The notes under the pieces were generated by a model. That model saw only the letters and a list, made by a program, of their open reading frames with translations, made no database searches and had not been told where the DNA came from. Source: an uncultured Eubacteriales bacterium (GTDB taxonomy: Bacteria > Bacillota > Clostridia > UMGS1883). Taken from it: a stretch of 17,393 bases of DNA. Of the stretch, positions 1-8,237 are shown piece after piece (the first letter of the stretch is position 1; every line of letters starts with the position of its first letter). Position numbers and translations under genes: made by a program. The stretch spans positions 1 to 17,393 of the forward strand of contig CAJJUC010000027.1 of assembly GCA_905195005.1 (NCBI GenBank), written 5' to 3'.

Positions 1-3
1 ATT

Positions 4-2826
4 ATGAAAGGTAAAAAACTTTTGGCAGGGATGCTCTCTGCCGCAATGGTACTCGGTACTATGGCGTTTCCGGTTTTTGCTGACGGTGAAAATTGGGCAG
101 ACAGTGCAAATATCGATTGGCATACCGACACTGAAAGCGAATACATATTGAGCACAGCCGAAGAATTGGCAGGCTTAGCTTCTCTTGTAAATAGCGGAAC
201 AAGCTTTAAAAATAAAACAATAAAGCTTGGTAACGATATTGATTTAAAGGGAATAGAATGGACTCCGATAGGTAAAACAAGTTCAAGTTTTCAGGGAACA
301 TTTGACGGAAATGGCAACACTGTTAAAAACCTCTTAATTACCGGTTCGAACAGTGATGTTGGCCTTTTCGGATTTACAACAAACGGAGAAATTAAAAACT
401 TTACGCTTGAAAATGCACAGGTTAGCGGTTATTTGGACGTAGGCGCTGTTGCTGGTACACCTTACACTTCAAAATACACCGATATTACCGTAAAAGGCTC
501 GATAAAAATTGACGGTTTTGCATATGTAGGCGGAGCGTTCGGTAAAAATGCATACGCTAATTTAACAAATGTTGACGTTATAGGCGACAATGGCAGCTAT
601 GTAACAGCAAATAGTAATAATTACAGAACCTATGTAGGCGGTCTTGTCGGTTTTATGGGTGAGGGAAATCAAGTAATATCGGACTGCGATGTTGCAGTAG
701 ACGTTACCGGTTCAACCTGTGACATCGGCGGAATATCGGGAAACCTCCATTACGGAAATAAAATGATCAATTGTACATACAGAGGAAGCTTGGCTTTGAC
801 GAATCCGACTGATACTACGGATATGACCGAAATAGGCGGACTTGTAGGTACTTATTTAACCGATTCCGGTTGTGTAACATCGATTGAGGGTTGCAGTGCC
901 GACATAGAAAGTGTTATGCTTACCGATTTAGACGGCACAACAAGGGATATTAAAGATGAAATTACCGCAACCGGCGCTGCTTGGAGCGGACAAGGAAACG
1001 CCGGAGAGCATAATGTTGCGGCAACGATAAACGGCAGAGAAGAAAAGTTTACCAATAATGTTGCAAATATCGGCAATGTAAAGTATTTCTCGCTTGAATC
1101 AGCCATTGCAGCAGCTCAGGACGGCGATACGGTTGAGCTTTTGTCAGACGCAAGCGGTGACGGTGTTATATTTGAAGAAGGCAGAAATATAACAGTTGAT
1201 TTTGGCGGACACACCTATACACACACAGGCGCATTGGTTGGTTCGACAGGCTATGAATCACAAATGTTCCAGCTTTTGAAAGATTCAAATATCACACTCA
1301 AAAACGGTAAGGTAACTTCTGCAATCGCAGGGATCGGCATTCAGAATTACAGCAATCTTACTTTGGAAGATATGACTGTTGAGCTTACCACACCGACAAA
1401 CCTATATGGTATGGCATATACATTAAGCAATAACAACGGCAGCACAGTTCTCACAGGCAACACAAACATTATTGCATCTAAGAATTGTACAACAAATTGT
1501 TATGCTTTTGATGTATATAACAAGAATGCTTCTGTATATCCGAGCGTATCGGTAACGCTTGATGAAAATATGACCGGCACAATTGACGGAGATATTGAGC
1601 TTTCAAACGATAGTGCAAGTTCGATAAAAGATTTAGACAATTTCAAGCTTGAAATTAAAAACGGTAATATCAATGGTAAGATAGTTTCAAACCTGAAAGG
1701 CGCTCAGGCAACTTCGAATAATCCGGTAGGACAGATTTCCGGCGGTACGTTCAGCGAACCTATCCCGGAAAATATGTGTGCGGACGGCTTTAGTGCAAAG
1801 CTTGTAAACGGCAAATATGTTGTTGACAACAGTGCCGACACATTAAATCTTACCTTTAAAAAGCACGCCGATGATGAAAGAGTGTATGACATCGTATTAA
1901 ACGGTGACGGCAAAGACATCAACAGACTTAATGCCGCTGAATTTGAATTTGAACTGTCAAATGCAGCTATGACATACGAAATTAAAGCTGCCGATAAGCT
2001 GACAACACTTCAGCCGGATGCTAAAAAGTATGTATTTTACTTTGACGGAAAAGATGCGGTTAACGATGCCGATACCGGCAGTGCAATCACAATCGGTACG
2101 GTTACCTTTGACGGTTTTGGTGTATTCACATTCAAAGCAACAGCAGGAAAAGCAACGGCTACAACAACGGCAGACAACCTTGTTACCGAATTTGTTACAA
2201 CCGGTGATGCAGGCAAAGGCACTTTAAAAATCGGCGAAGATGACAATATGATTAAAGATGCGGAAATCAAGGTTCCGACACAGAAGCTTACAGTCAACGT
2301 TGCTATGGAGCACAATGTAGGTGACAACACAGAAGCATATCAGGATATGACTGTTGCAATTTCCGGCGGCGACCTTGCAGGAAAGGTATTGGAATACAAG
2401 CTTGGTGACGCTGCAAATACCGCTATAACAAAAGCGAAGAACGGAGAAATGGTTGCTTCGTATCAGATTAAGGCCGACCTCACAAAAGACAGAATCTACA
2501 CAGTAACCGTATCGGGTGCAGGCTACAGAACATCACGCTATACCGTTACTATGACAGAGGACAAGACAATGAACTTCTGGAACAATGATAAGACAAATGA
2601 GGTTACGGTTATCGACGATGAAAAGGCAAAGACAACCTTCCTTGCCGGCGAACTTGTAAGGGACGGGAAAATTGATATATATGACCTTTCGGCAGTTGTT
2701 GCATACTTCGGTCAGAAGAATATAGATAAAACTCAGGCAAGCAAGTTTGCAAAGTATGATTTGAACCGTGACGGTGAAATCGATATTATGGATATTTCCA
2801 TCGTTCTTACTTCTTGGGGAAAGTAA
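4..2826 (+). CDS. Secreted GLUG/beta-helix protein with C-terminal dockerin-like module
   Basis: A 940-aa exported protein, probably a surface adhesin or carbohydrate-associated protein; no catalytic domain is recognised. Residues 1-26 are a signal peptide (KGKK, hydrophobic core, cleavage after VFA). Residues about 45-300 resemble GLUG-type beta-helix repeats: a TFDGNGNTVKNL motif near 100 and VGG(L)xG motifs near 174, 210, 240 and 276. Residues about 360-600 look like further right-handed helix. Residues about 612-735 form a beta-rich module with a cohesin-like pattern (AAEFEFELS, ITIGTVTFDGFGVFTF). Residues 881-940 are dockerin-like, with two EF-hand-type loops. Loop 2 has every calcium ligand (D919, N921, D923, D927, D930); loop 1 is degenerate (E883 and V885 at positions 1 and 3). 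The ATG is three bases into the window, so its ribosome site cannot be seen. The next gene encodes an SLH-anchored protein. Secretion is sure, the dockerin likely, the function unknown. Confidence 0.85.
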   Translation: MKGKKLLAGMLSAAMVLGTMAFPVFADGENWADSANIDWHTDTESEYILSTAEELAGLASLVNSGTSFKNKTIKLGNDIDLKGIEWTPIGKTSSSFQGTFDGNGNTVKNLLITGSNSDVGLFGFTTNGEIKNFTLENAQVSGYLDVGAVAGTPYTSKYTDITVKGSIKIDGFAYVGGAFGKNAYANLTNVDVIGDNGSYVTANSNNYRTYVGGLVGFMGEGNQVISDCDVAVDVTGSTCDIGGISGNLHYGNKMINCTYRGSLALTNPTDTTDMTEIGGLVGTYLTDSGCVTSIEGCSADIESVMLTDLDGTTRDIKDEITATGAAWSGQGNAGEHNVAATINGREEKFTNNVANIGNVKYFSLESAIAAAQDGDTVELLSDASGDGVIFEEGRNITVDFGGHTYTHTGALVGSTGYESQMFQLLKDSNITLKNGKVTSAIAGIGIQNYSNLTLEDMTVELTTPTNLYGMAYTLSNNNGSTVLTGNTNIIASKNCTTNCYAFDVYNKNASVYPSVSVTLDENMTGTIDGDIELSNDSASSIKDLDNFKLEIKNGNINGKIVSNLKGAQATSNNPVGQISGGTFSEPIPENMCADGFSAKLVNGKYVVDNSADTLNLTFKKHADDERVYDIVLNGDGKDINRLNAAEFEFELSNAAMTYEIKAADKLTTLQPDAKKYVFYFDGKDAVNDADTGSAITIGTVTFDGFGVFTFKATAGKATATTTADNLVTEFVTTGDAGKGTLKIGEDDNMIKDAEIKVPTQKLTVNVAMEHNVGDNTEAYQDMTVAISGGDLAGKVLEYKLGDAANTAITKAKNGEMVASYQIKADLTKDRIYTVTVSGAGYRTSRYTVTMTEDKTMNFWNNDKTNEVTVIDDEKAKTTFLAGELVRDGKIDIYDLSAVVAYFGQKNIDKTQASKFAKYDLNRDGEIDIMDISIVLTSWGK

Positions 2827-2838
2827 GGATAATTGACA

Positions 2839-2862
2839 GTTGACAATGAAATAATTGTCAAT
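2839..2862. repeat. Stem-loop built on TTGACAAT/ATTGTCAA
   Basis: A 9-bp stem (2839-2847 with 2854-2862, one G-U end pair) closes a 6-nt loop GAAATA just after the first gene. The unit TTGACA also occurs just upstream as ATTGACAGTTGACA. It is the first of three consecutive hairpins filling the spacer. There is no T-tract, so it is not a standard terminator. Confidence 0.6.
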
Positions 2863-2869
2863 CGGGGGA

Positions 2870-2889
2870 GGCGGCGGATTCGCTCCGCC
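2870..2889. repeat. GC-rich stem-loop
   Basis: GGCGG (2870-2874) pairs with CCGCC (2885-2889), with an inner CG/CG pair around a GATT loop. It abuts the long hairpin at 2890-2935. The G+C-rich block stands out from its AT-rich surroundings, as in dispersed intergenic repeats. Confidence 0.5.
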
Positions 2890-2935
2890 CCTCTTTCAAA
2901 AGGCATAAAGTGCGCTTTGTGCCTTTTGAAAGAGG
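2890..2935. repeat. 21-bp near-perfect inverted repeat
   Basis: Arms 2890-2910 and 2915-2935 pair over 21 bp with one G-U wobble, around a TGCG loop. The 3' flank (TAACATATAAT) has no U-tract, so it is not a classical Rho-independent terminator. It could be part of a MITE-like repeat or an mRNA processing or stability element between the two surface-protein genes. Confidence 0.75.
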
Positions 2936-2940
2936 TAACA

Positions 2941-2946
2941 TATAAT
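2941..2946 (+). promoter_or_regulatory. Possible -10 element for the SLH protein gene
   Basis: TATAAT lies 34 bp before the start codon, just beyond the long hairpin. The best -35 at a workable distance (TTGTGC, 2917-2922, 18-bp spacer) is poor and lies inside the hairpin arm. If real, transcription would start next to a cruciform-capable sequence. Confidence 0.3.
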
Positions 2947-2980
2947 CTCAAATATATATTCACAAAAGGAGAATCAAGCT

Positions 2981-5900
2981 ATGTCTAAAAAAAGAATACT
3001 GTCATTTATATTAAGCGTGATAACGTTGTGTGCGCTATTGCCGGGGAACATTGCCTTTGCGGACGATGCCGATAAAACAAGCCGCAGCTTGTATTTGCAC
3101 GCACAGGGTGAAAATCCGGCGGCAACCGTCACGGGCAGCACAATTTACACAGACGAAGCGGCGGACATATATTTTGCCGTTGACAACCCAAACAAGGGCA
3201 TATTTGAAAACGGCGAACATAAAGAACCGCAGTACGATATGAACGGTTACAGCGTAACAATTTATTATGACCCGATATATCTTGAATTGGCAGACGGCGC
3301 AGACCCCGATTCACCTATCGACTGCACCGTTCCGAACAAGGGTGTTTCAGCAAGCGATAATGCCGGAATAGGCTTTTACCGATTCCGTAAGGGCGGCGAC
3401 GAAAATATAAATATTCACGGAAAGACATACAATTCCGCATATATTACTGTGTTTTTCAGCGGCATCTATCTTCCTCAGAAGAAAGACGGCGCACTTTGGT
3501 ATAACCTCTGCAAGCTGCCGCTTAAACCAAAAAAAGCCGGAAGTACACAGATTTTTTTCGACACCGAAGGCAGAAGCGATTATCTTGATAATATGGGGCT
3601 GCAGTGCAACGGACTTGAAATATTCTCAAAGGACGAGAGCGGCGAGCTTGATAAGCAGACTTTCAGCTACAGAGCCGTAAACGGCGGTTATTATAATATC
3701 ACAATCAAGGACAGAAACCGACCGGGCGCACCTGTTGCAGACCCGACAGAGGGCAGCTATACAGAAACGCAGAGAGTAAAGCTTACGGCGGACGCAGGCT
3801 GCGGCATTTTCTATAAAATAAACGGCGGCACATATACACAATATATTGACGGAGAAGAAATAGAAATTTCCACCACATCAACAATCACCTGCTATGCAGA
3901 ACGTAAAAGTGACAAAAAGACAAGCTCGGAGATCAGCTATACATACAGAATTATACCGAAAGCTCCGCACCTTTTTATCGGCGAGGACAGTACAAAAACG
4001 GCGATACCGAATATTTACAGTGAGCAGAGCGCCTTTAAGGTGTATGTTTCGGATAAAGAGAGCTTTGACGCTATTGACCCCGCAAACCGTGTGTATTATA
4101 CATTCTCAAACGCTTCCGCCGAAAACATCGCTGATTCGGCAGAAACCCCCGAAAGCGGCTGGGCTGAGGTGTCAAAATCAGCTCCGTTTATTACTGTTGA
4201 CAAAAAGTGCACGGTGCGCCTTGTAACGGTTAATTCAAGCGGAGAGAAATCGGATGTTTCGGAATATCATCTCGGCGTTAAGCCTGCAAGGGTAACAGCG
4301 GACAAGCCGTCGGGCGATTACGATAAGACAATCAGCGTAACACTTGAAACGCCTACGCAAAACGCCGTTATATATTACACCACCGACGGCAGCGATCCGA
4401 TAGTTTACGGACGGGAATATATATCCCCTGTTCCGATTGCGGCAGACACAACGCTCCGTGCCGCTGCAACATACGACGGTCTTTGGAGTGAAATATCATC
4501 ATACTACTATGTTTTCACAGGGTACAATGACTATCACATAGGCGCATTTTATCCGTCGGGAGTTTACGACGGCAGCGTAAATGTAACACTTACGGCAAAC
4601 AACCCCGAAATTTCTATTGAGTACAGTACAGACGGCGGTAATACTTGGATACCATATACAAAAACTTTGCTCTTTGAGGAAGATACGGAGCTTTATGTCC
4701 GCGCGGTTGATAAAGACGGCATTCCGCACGAAAAACAGCAGCCCCCCTTTACCTACAAAATAAGACCGCAGCCGCCGAAGTTCGTGCCGGAAAGCACACA
4801 GTTTACACAGGCGACCGAAATATCCGTTTTCTGCACAGACAGTAACGATGATACAAAAGACCGCTATGAGCTTTACTACACGACTGACGGCAGCGATCCG
4901 CTGACAAGCAACACAAGAAAAAAAGCACAGAACGAGTACAGCACGGCACTTATCACAATTAACGATTACACCGTTGTCAAAGCGGTTGTAATAAAGGACG
5001 GAACAACGCCGTCAAGAGTGGTTACGCAGACCTATGACATTGTAAACAAAAAGCCTGCAAGACCGCTTATGACCTTAACACCGGGAAACTATATAAGAAA
5101 AATCGGCGACGACATTGGTTTTTCCACAAAGTTTATGCCCGTACCGACAGGAACGGAAGTCTACTACACGATAAGCTGTGACGGAACATTTACCGCCGAT
5201 CCCGTTCCGGGCGCGGCAGGTACAAATAAATTTGATTTTGACAGCGAGCCGATAGTACCGATAACCGTTAAGGGACACACGATTATAAAAGCTGTTGCAG
5301 TCAATGTGTTCGGAGTAAAAAGCGACGTCGGTATATTTGAATATATCGTAACGCCAGAAGCTCCGAAAGCTGCTCCCTCTGCCGTAATAGGCGGAGATAA
5401 GCTCCCTATTGTTCCCGTGAGAGCAGTTAAGGGTTGTACGGTGAAATATGATGTAAACGGATTTAATAATGAATTTGTGTGCGAGGACGGCAGCTTTTAT
5501 ATTGATACCGCAACGGGAAATGCGTATAAAGACAAGGCTTGCACAGAGCCTTTGGGAACCCGGAACACAGGCACAATAACCGCACCGGCGGCGCTTAACA
5601 TCAGCGCAGAGCTTGACGGTGTTGAAAGCGACCTGAACAGATATTCCTATAAATTAAGTTCTGATACAGGAACGCTTGCACCGCCCTACGCCGACAAGGA
5701 AACAGGCGAATATGAGGAAATAAAAGCGGACGAAAATAACAATTTATTGCTTGTAAAGCTGTATTCCTTAAATAACGGCGACACCATTCAATACACGACT
5801 GACAACGGTGCAAATTGGATTGACTACACAGACATAATACCGGTTAAGAACGACATCGTATTGCAGATAAGAAGTGAAAAAGACGGCAATTACAGCAAAA

Positions 5901-7561
5901 TTACAAGCTATGTATATAACTTTGTGCCGCTTGCGCCGATTATCACACTTCCATCGGGAAGATACTTAAAGAGTGATAATAAATTCACAATGATAGAGCT
6001 TGACGGCCGTGCGCCGACCGACAAGGACTACACGATTTGGTATCGTGAAAACGGCGGAAAGCAGGACGTTATATATCAGAATCAGAAAAGATATATAGAT
6101 CACACTATGTCGTTTAAGGCATATGTAAAAAATAATGAAACCGGCAGGGTGAGCAAGAATACAATTAATTATTACATCATTGAGCCGGAGGGCGCGGCAA
6201 CCGGCAGAGTTTTTGTCGGCACACCTTATGACGTCAGCCGTATAAGTGCAGATGTTCTTGATACGGGCGAATATGCAAAAGGAATTAAGCTCAAAACGCA
6301 CAGCTCCGATACGGTGATACATTATTTCTACACATACACACAAGAGGGCTTGCAGGGCAGCGTAAAATCGCCGGACGATATGGTTTATGACAATATGCCG
6401 ATAATGGTAAACAAAACTATGATGTCAATTACAATTACGGCTTGGCTGACTGACAAAAACGGAAACGAAATTTTAGGCAGCAAGGAAACATTCCCGATTG
6501 AGTTTGTGCATTTGAAAGTTCCCGAAACCTCGCTCGGCAGCGATAAGGTTGAATTTCCGAAAGGAACGGCATACACAATTATAAACGACTGCGAGGATGA
6601 CAAAAACATTTTGCTTTATTACACTTTGGACGGAAGCGATCCGAGTATTGAAAGCAATGAAAACAGAAAACTGTACAGTGGCGAAACGCTGACATTAAAT
6701 GAAGCCGTAACCGTAAAGGCTGTATATATGAGCGTGTGCGGTAAGTGCGTATATTGCAAAGACGACAAGCCGGAGCTTTGCACAGACAAGGTTTACGGGA
6801 GAACCGGTGTATATAAATACACCGTTCCTACAGTCATTCACACCGGCGGCGGTGGCGGTGGCGGCAGACGTACAATCGATAAGACAAGAAAATATACAAA
6901 GGATATTTTCGGAACGGAGCACCCCACCCATATCGGATACATAAACGGCTATCCGGACGGCAGCGTTAAGCCCGACGGCGAAATTACAAGAGAGGAAATA
7001 ACCTCTATTCTCTATCGTATTGTAAATCATGATTATGAAAAGCCGTTTGCTGCAACGGGTGAATCCTTCCCCGACGTGAGTATGGAGCGTTGGTCTGCAC
7101 ACGATATTGAATATATGTCGGATAAAAATATTGTCTACGGCTATCCCGACGGCGAATTTAAGCCGGGTAACAATCTGACAAGAGCTGAGTTTGCGGCGCT
7201 TATAAAGCGATTTGCAAAGCTCGAAAAAACGGATAAAGAAAATCCGTTCCCCGACCTCAACGAATCTCATTGGGCGTATGAGGATATTTTAAGTCTTAAC
7301 GCTTCGGGACTTATAGAGGGCTATGAGGACGGAACGTACCGGCCTGAAAATCAGATTACCCGTGCGGAGGTTATGACGGTTATCAATAAAATTCTCGGCA
7401 GAAATCCGTCAGAGCCGTATGTAAAATCGCTTGACTTCAACCCGTTTAATGACCTAAAAAAAGATAAGTGGCACTACACAACAGTTCTTGAAGCAACGGT
7501 AACGCACAACTATTATCTTGACGATAAGAACGTTGAAATCAAGTGGGAGGACTGCAAGTAA
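2981..7561 (+). CDS. SLH-anchored surface protein with cohesin-like module and Ig-like (chitobiase C-terminal type) repeats
   Basis: A 1526-aa wall-attached protein. Residues 1-27 are a signal peptide (cut after AFA). Residues about 36-243 form a cohesin-like beta module (VTIYYDPIYLEL at 92-103, ITVFFSGIYL). Residues about 250-1285 hold about ten Ig/FN3-like repeats of the chitobiase/beta-hexosaminidase C-terminal type, with YYTTDGSDP at 465-473 and 632-640 and YYTLDGSDP at 1213-1221. A Gly7 linker (1289-1295) leads to SLH repeats near 1308-1349, 1363-1411 and 1423-1471 (YPDGEFKPGNNLTRAEF type), plus a partial fourth (about 1488-1510). SLH repeats bind pyruvylated secondary wall polymer, so the repeats probably act as a stalk displaying the N-terminal module. 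Start: AAAAGGAG ends 9 nt before the ATG. Oddity: a Cys cluster (C1253, C1256, C1259, C1267) in the last repeat. No catalytic domain is seen; scaffold or adhesin are both possible. Confidence 0.9.
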   Translation: MSKKRILSFILSVITLCALLPGNIAFADDADKTSRSLYLHAQGENPAATVTGSTIYTDEAADIYFAVDNPNKGIFENGEHKEPQYDMNGYSVTIYYDPIYLELADGADPDSPIDCTVPNKGVSASDNAGIGFYRFRKGGDENINIHGKTYNSAYITVFFSGIYLPQKKDGALWYNLCKLPLKPKKAGSTQIFFDTEGRSDYLDNMGLQCNGLEIFSKDESGELDKQTFSYRAVNGGYYNITIKDRNRPGAPVADPTEGSYTETQRVKLTADAGCGIFYKINGGTYTQYIDGEEIEISTTSTITCYAERKSDKKTSSEISYTYRIIPKAPHLFIGEDSTKTAIPNIYSEQSAFKVYVSDKESFDAIDPANRVYYTFSNASAENIADSAETPESGWAEVSKSAPFITVDKKCTVRLVTVNSSGEKSDVSEYHLGVKPARVTADKPSGDYDKTISVTLETPTQNAVIYYTTDGSDPIVYGREYISPVPIAADTTLRAAATYDGLWSEISSYYYVFTGYNDYHIGAFYPSGVYDGSVNVTLTANNPEISIEYSTDGGNTWIPYTKTLLFEEDTELYVRAVDKDGIPHEKQQPPFTYKIRPQPPKFVPESTQFTQATEISVFCTDSNDDTKDRYELYYTTDGSDPLTSNTRKKAQNEYSTALITINDYTVVKAVVIKDGTTPSRVVTQTYDIVNKKPARPLMTLTPGNYIRKIGDDIGFSTKFMPVPTGTEVYYTISCDGTFTADPVPGAAGTNKFDFDSEPIVPITVKGHTIIKAVAVNVFGVKSDVGIFEYIVTPEAPKAAPSAVIGGDKLPIVPVRAVKGCTVKYDVNGFNNEFVCEDGSFYIDTATGNAYKDKACTEPLGTRNTGTITAPAALNISAELDGVESDLNRYSYKLSSDTGTLAPPYADKETGEYEEIKADENNNLLLVKLYSLNNGDTIQYTTDNGANWIDYTDIIPVKNDIVLQIRSEKDGNYSKITSYVYNFVPLAPIITLPSGRYLKSDNKFTMIELDGRAPTDKDYTIWYRENGGKQDVIYQNQKRYIDHTMSFKAYVKNNETGRVSKNTINYYIIEPEGAATGRVFVGTPYDVSRISADVLDTGEYAKGIKLKTHSSDTVIHYFYTYTQEGLQGSVKSPDDMVYDNMPIMVNKTMMSITITAWLTDKNGNEILGSKETFPIEFVHLKVPETSLGSDKVEFPKGTAYTIINDCEDDKNILLYYTLDGSDPSIESNENRKLYSGETLTLNEAVTVKAVYMSVCGKCVYCKDDKPELCTDKVYGRTGVYKYTVPTVIHTGGGGGGGRRTIDKTRKYTKDIFGTEHPTHIGYINGYPDGSVKPDGEITREEITSILYRIVNHDYEKPFAATGESFPDVSMERWSAHDIEYMSDKNIVYGYPDGEFKPGNNLTRAEFAALIKRFAKLEKTDKENPFPDLNESHWAYEDILSLNASGLIEGYEDGTYRPENQITRAEVMTVINKILGRNPSEPYVKSLDFNPFNDLKKDKWHYTTVLEATVTHNYYLDDKNVEIKWEDCK

Positions 7562-7574
7562 AACATTATATAGG

Positions 7575-7600
7575 TATCGGGGGCTTTAATGCTCCCGATA
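7575..7600 (+). terminator. Stem-loop after the SLH gene, weak terminator
   Basis: A 10-bp stem (7575-7584 with 7591-7600, one G-U pair) with loop TTTAAT sits 14 nt after the stop codon. Only TTTCAT follows, so termination would be leaky and could let transcription continue into the two small genes downstream. Confidence 0.5.
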
Positions 7601-7635
7601 TTTCATGAAATTCTACAACAAAGGAGCACAGCGAT

Positions 7636-7782
7636 ATGAGAGAAATATTGATATTTTTAGGCGGAGCAATGTTAGGCGGTTTTGTTGCATTTCTGACCTT
7701 CTGTATGCTTACCGGCATCCATATGAAAAGTGAAACAAAGAATAAAAAAATGTACGGCGAGGGGGATAAAGCAAATGTTTAG
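7636..7782 (+). CDS. 48-aa single-span membrane protein, DUF3789-like
   Basis: A short protein starting MREILIFLGGAMLGG. It has one hydrophobic segment (about residues 4-27, glycine-rich at the start) and a charged cytoplasmic-type tail (KSETKNKK). AAGGAG ends 9 nt before the ATG. The opening and size match my memory of DUF3789 proteins, tiny membrane proteins of unknown function seen in clostridial conjugative elements, phages and chromosomes. Its last 8 nt overlap the start of the next gene, so the two are probably translationally coupled. No integrase, relaxase or phage gene is in the window, so any link to a mobile element is inference. The coding call rests on the ribosome site, the coherent membrane segment and the overlap. 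Confidence 0.7.
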   Translation: MREILIFLGGAMLGGFVAFLTFCMLTGIHMKSETKNKKMYGEGDKANV

Positions 7783-7984
7783 AAGAAAGTTATGCCCTCA
7801 TTGCAAAACAGGAAAATATACATACGAGCTTGATAGACATTCGCCGGAGTGTCCGTACCTTGCCTGCCATAACGGCAGAAAATGCGCTATGTACGAAAAA
7901 CTCGATGAGCCCAAAAAACGCAGCTTTTTAAGCCGTATTTTTAATAAGGCATCTGTACACTCCTCCGAAAAATCGAGCCTGTAA
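7775..7984 (+). CDS. 69-aa cysteine-rich small protein
   Basis: Unrecognised. From the ATG at 7775 the protein reads MFRRKLCPHCKTG and carries C7, C10, C26, C31 and C38: a CPHC knuckle followed by CPYLAC and C. This resembles a small zinc-binding domain. The tail is basic (KKRSFLSRIF). The start was chosen because GAGGGGG (7759-7765) ends 9 nt upstream; the frame stays open back to an ATG at 7730, but that start has no ribosome site and would overlap the upstream gene by 53 nt. The 8-nt overlap with the DUF3789-like gene suggests a two-gene unit, one membrane and one cytosolic partner. Role unknown. Confidence 0.65.
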   Translation: MFRRKLCPHCKTGKYTYELDRHSPECPYLACHNGRKCAMYEKLDEPKKRSFLSRIFNKASVHSSEKSSL

Positions 7985-8060
7985 CGGCGTTTTTAAGCTG
8001 TTTATATGTCATATGGAACGGAAGCTATTAGCCTTTGCAACGGCGTACATCTCTCAGGGC

Positions 8061-8085
8061 TCCCGAAAACCAAAGGTTTTTGGGA
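8061..8085. repeat. 11-bp stem-loop in the convergent spacer
   Basis: TCCCGAAAACC pairs with GGTTTTTGGGA (one G-U pair) around an AAA loop. On the plus strand AAAAGGAG follows directly, then an ATG at 8103 opening a four-codon frame (MNEQ). The rest of 7985-8237 holds a direct repeat CTGCCTGTAATA (8130-8141 and 8165-8176) and a palindrome AATAGCTATT (8154-8163); I see no supported gene. No U-run follows the hairpin on either strand. Confidence 0.55.
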
Positions 8086-8237
8086 AAAGGAGAAACAGCG
8101 TAATGAACGAGCAGTAAATTTTAATTTTTCTGCCTGTAATAAGAGCGAATTACAATAGCTATTACTGCCTGTAATATATACTTTTTCTCCTCGCACGTTC
8201 CGGGTTTTTAACATCCCCTCCCGTATAAAACATAATA

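Noticed and set aside
6695..7270. A 191-codon frame antisense to the SLH region
   Set aside because: It lies inside a clear SLH-domain gene on the other strand, has no ribosome site of note and no family features.
8103..8117. Four-codon frame MNEQ after a good ribosome site
   Set aside because: Too short to call a gene; kept only as part of the spacer finding.
8002..8214. A 70-codon minus-strand frame in the convergent spacer
   Set aside because: Its GGGAGGGG directly abuts the ATG (too close), it runs through the hairpin and repeats, and it has no recognisable protein character.
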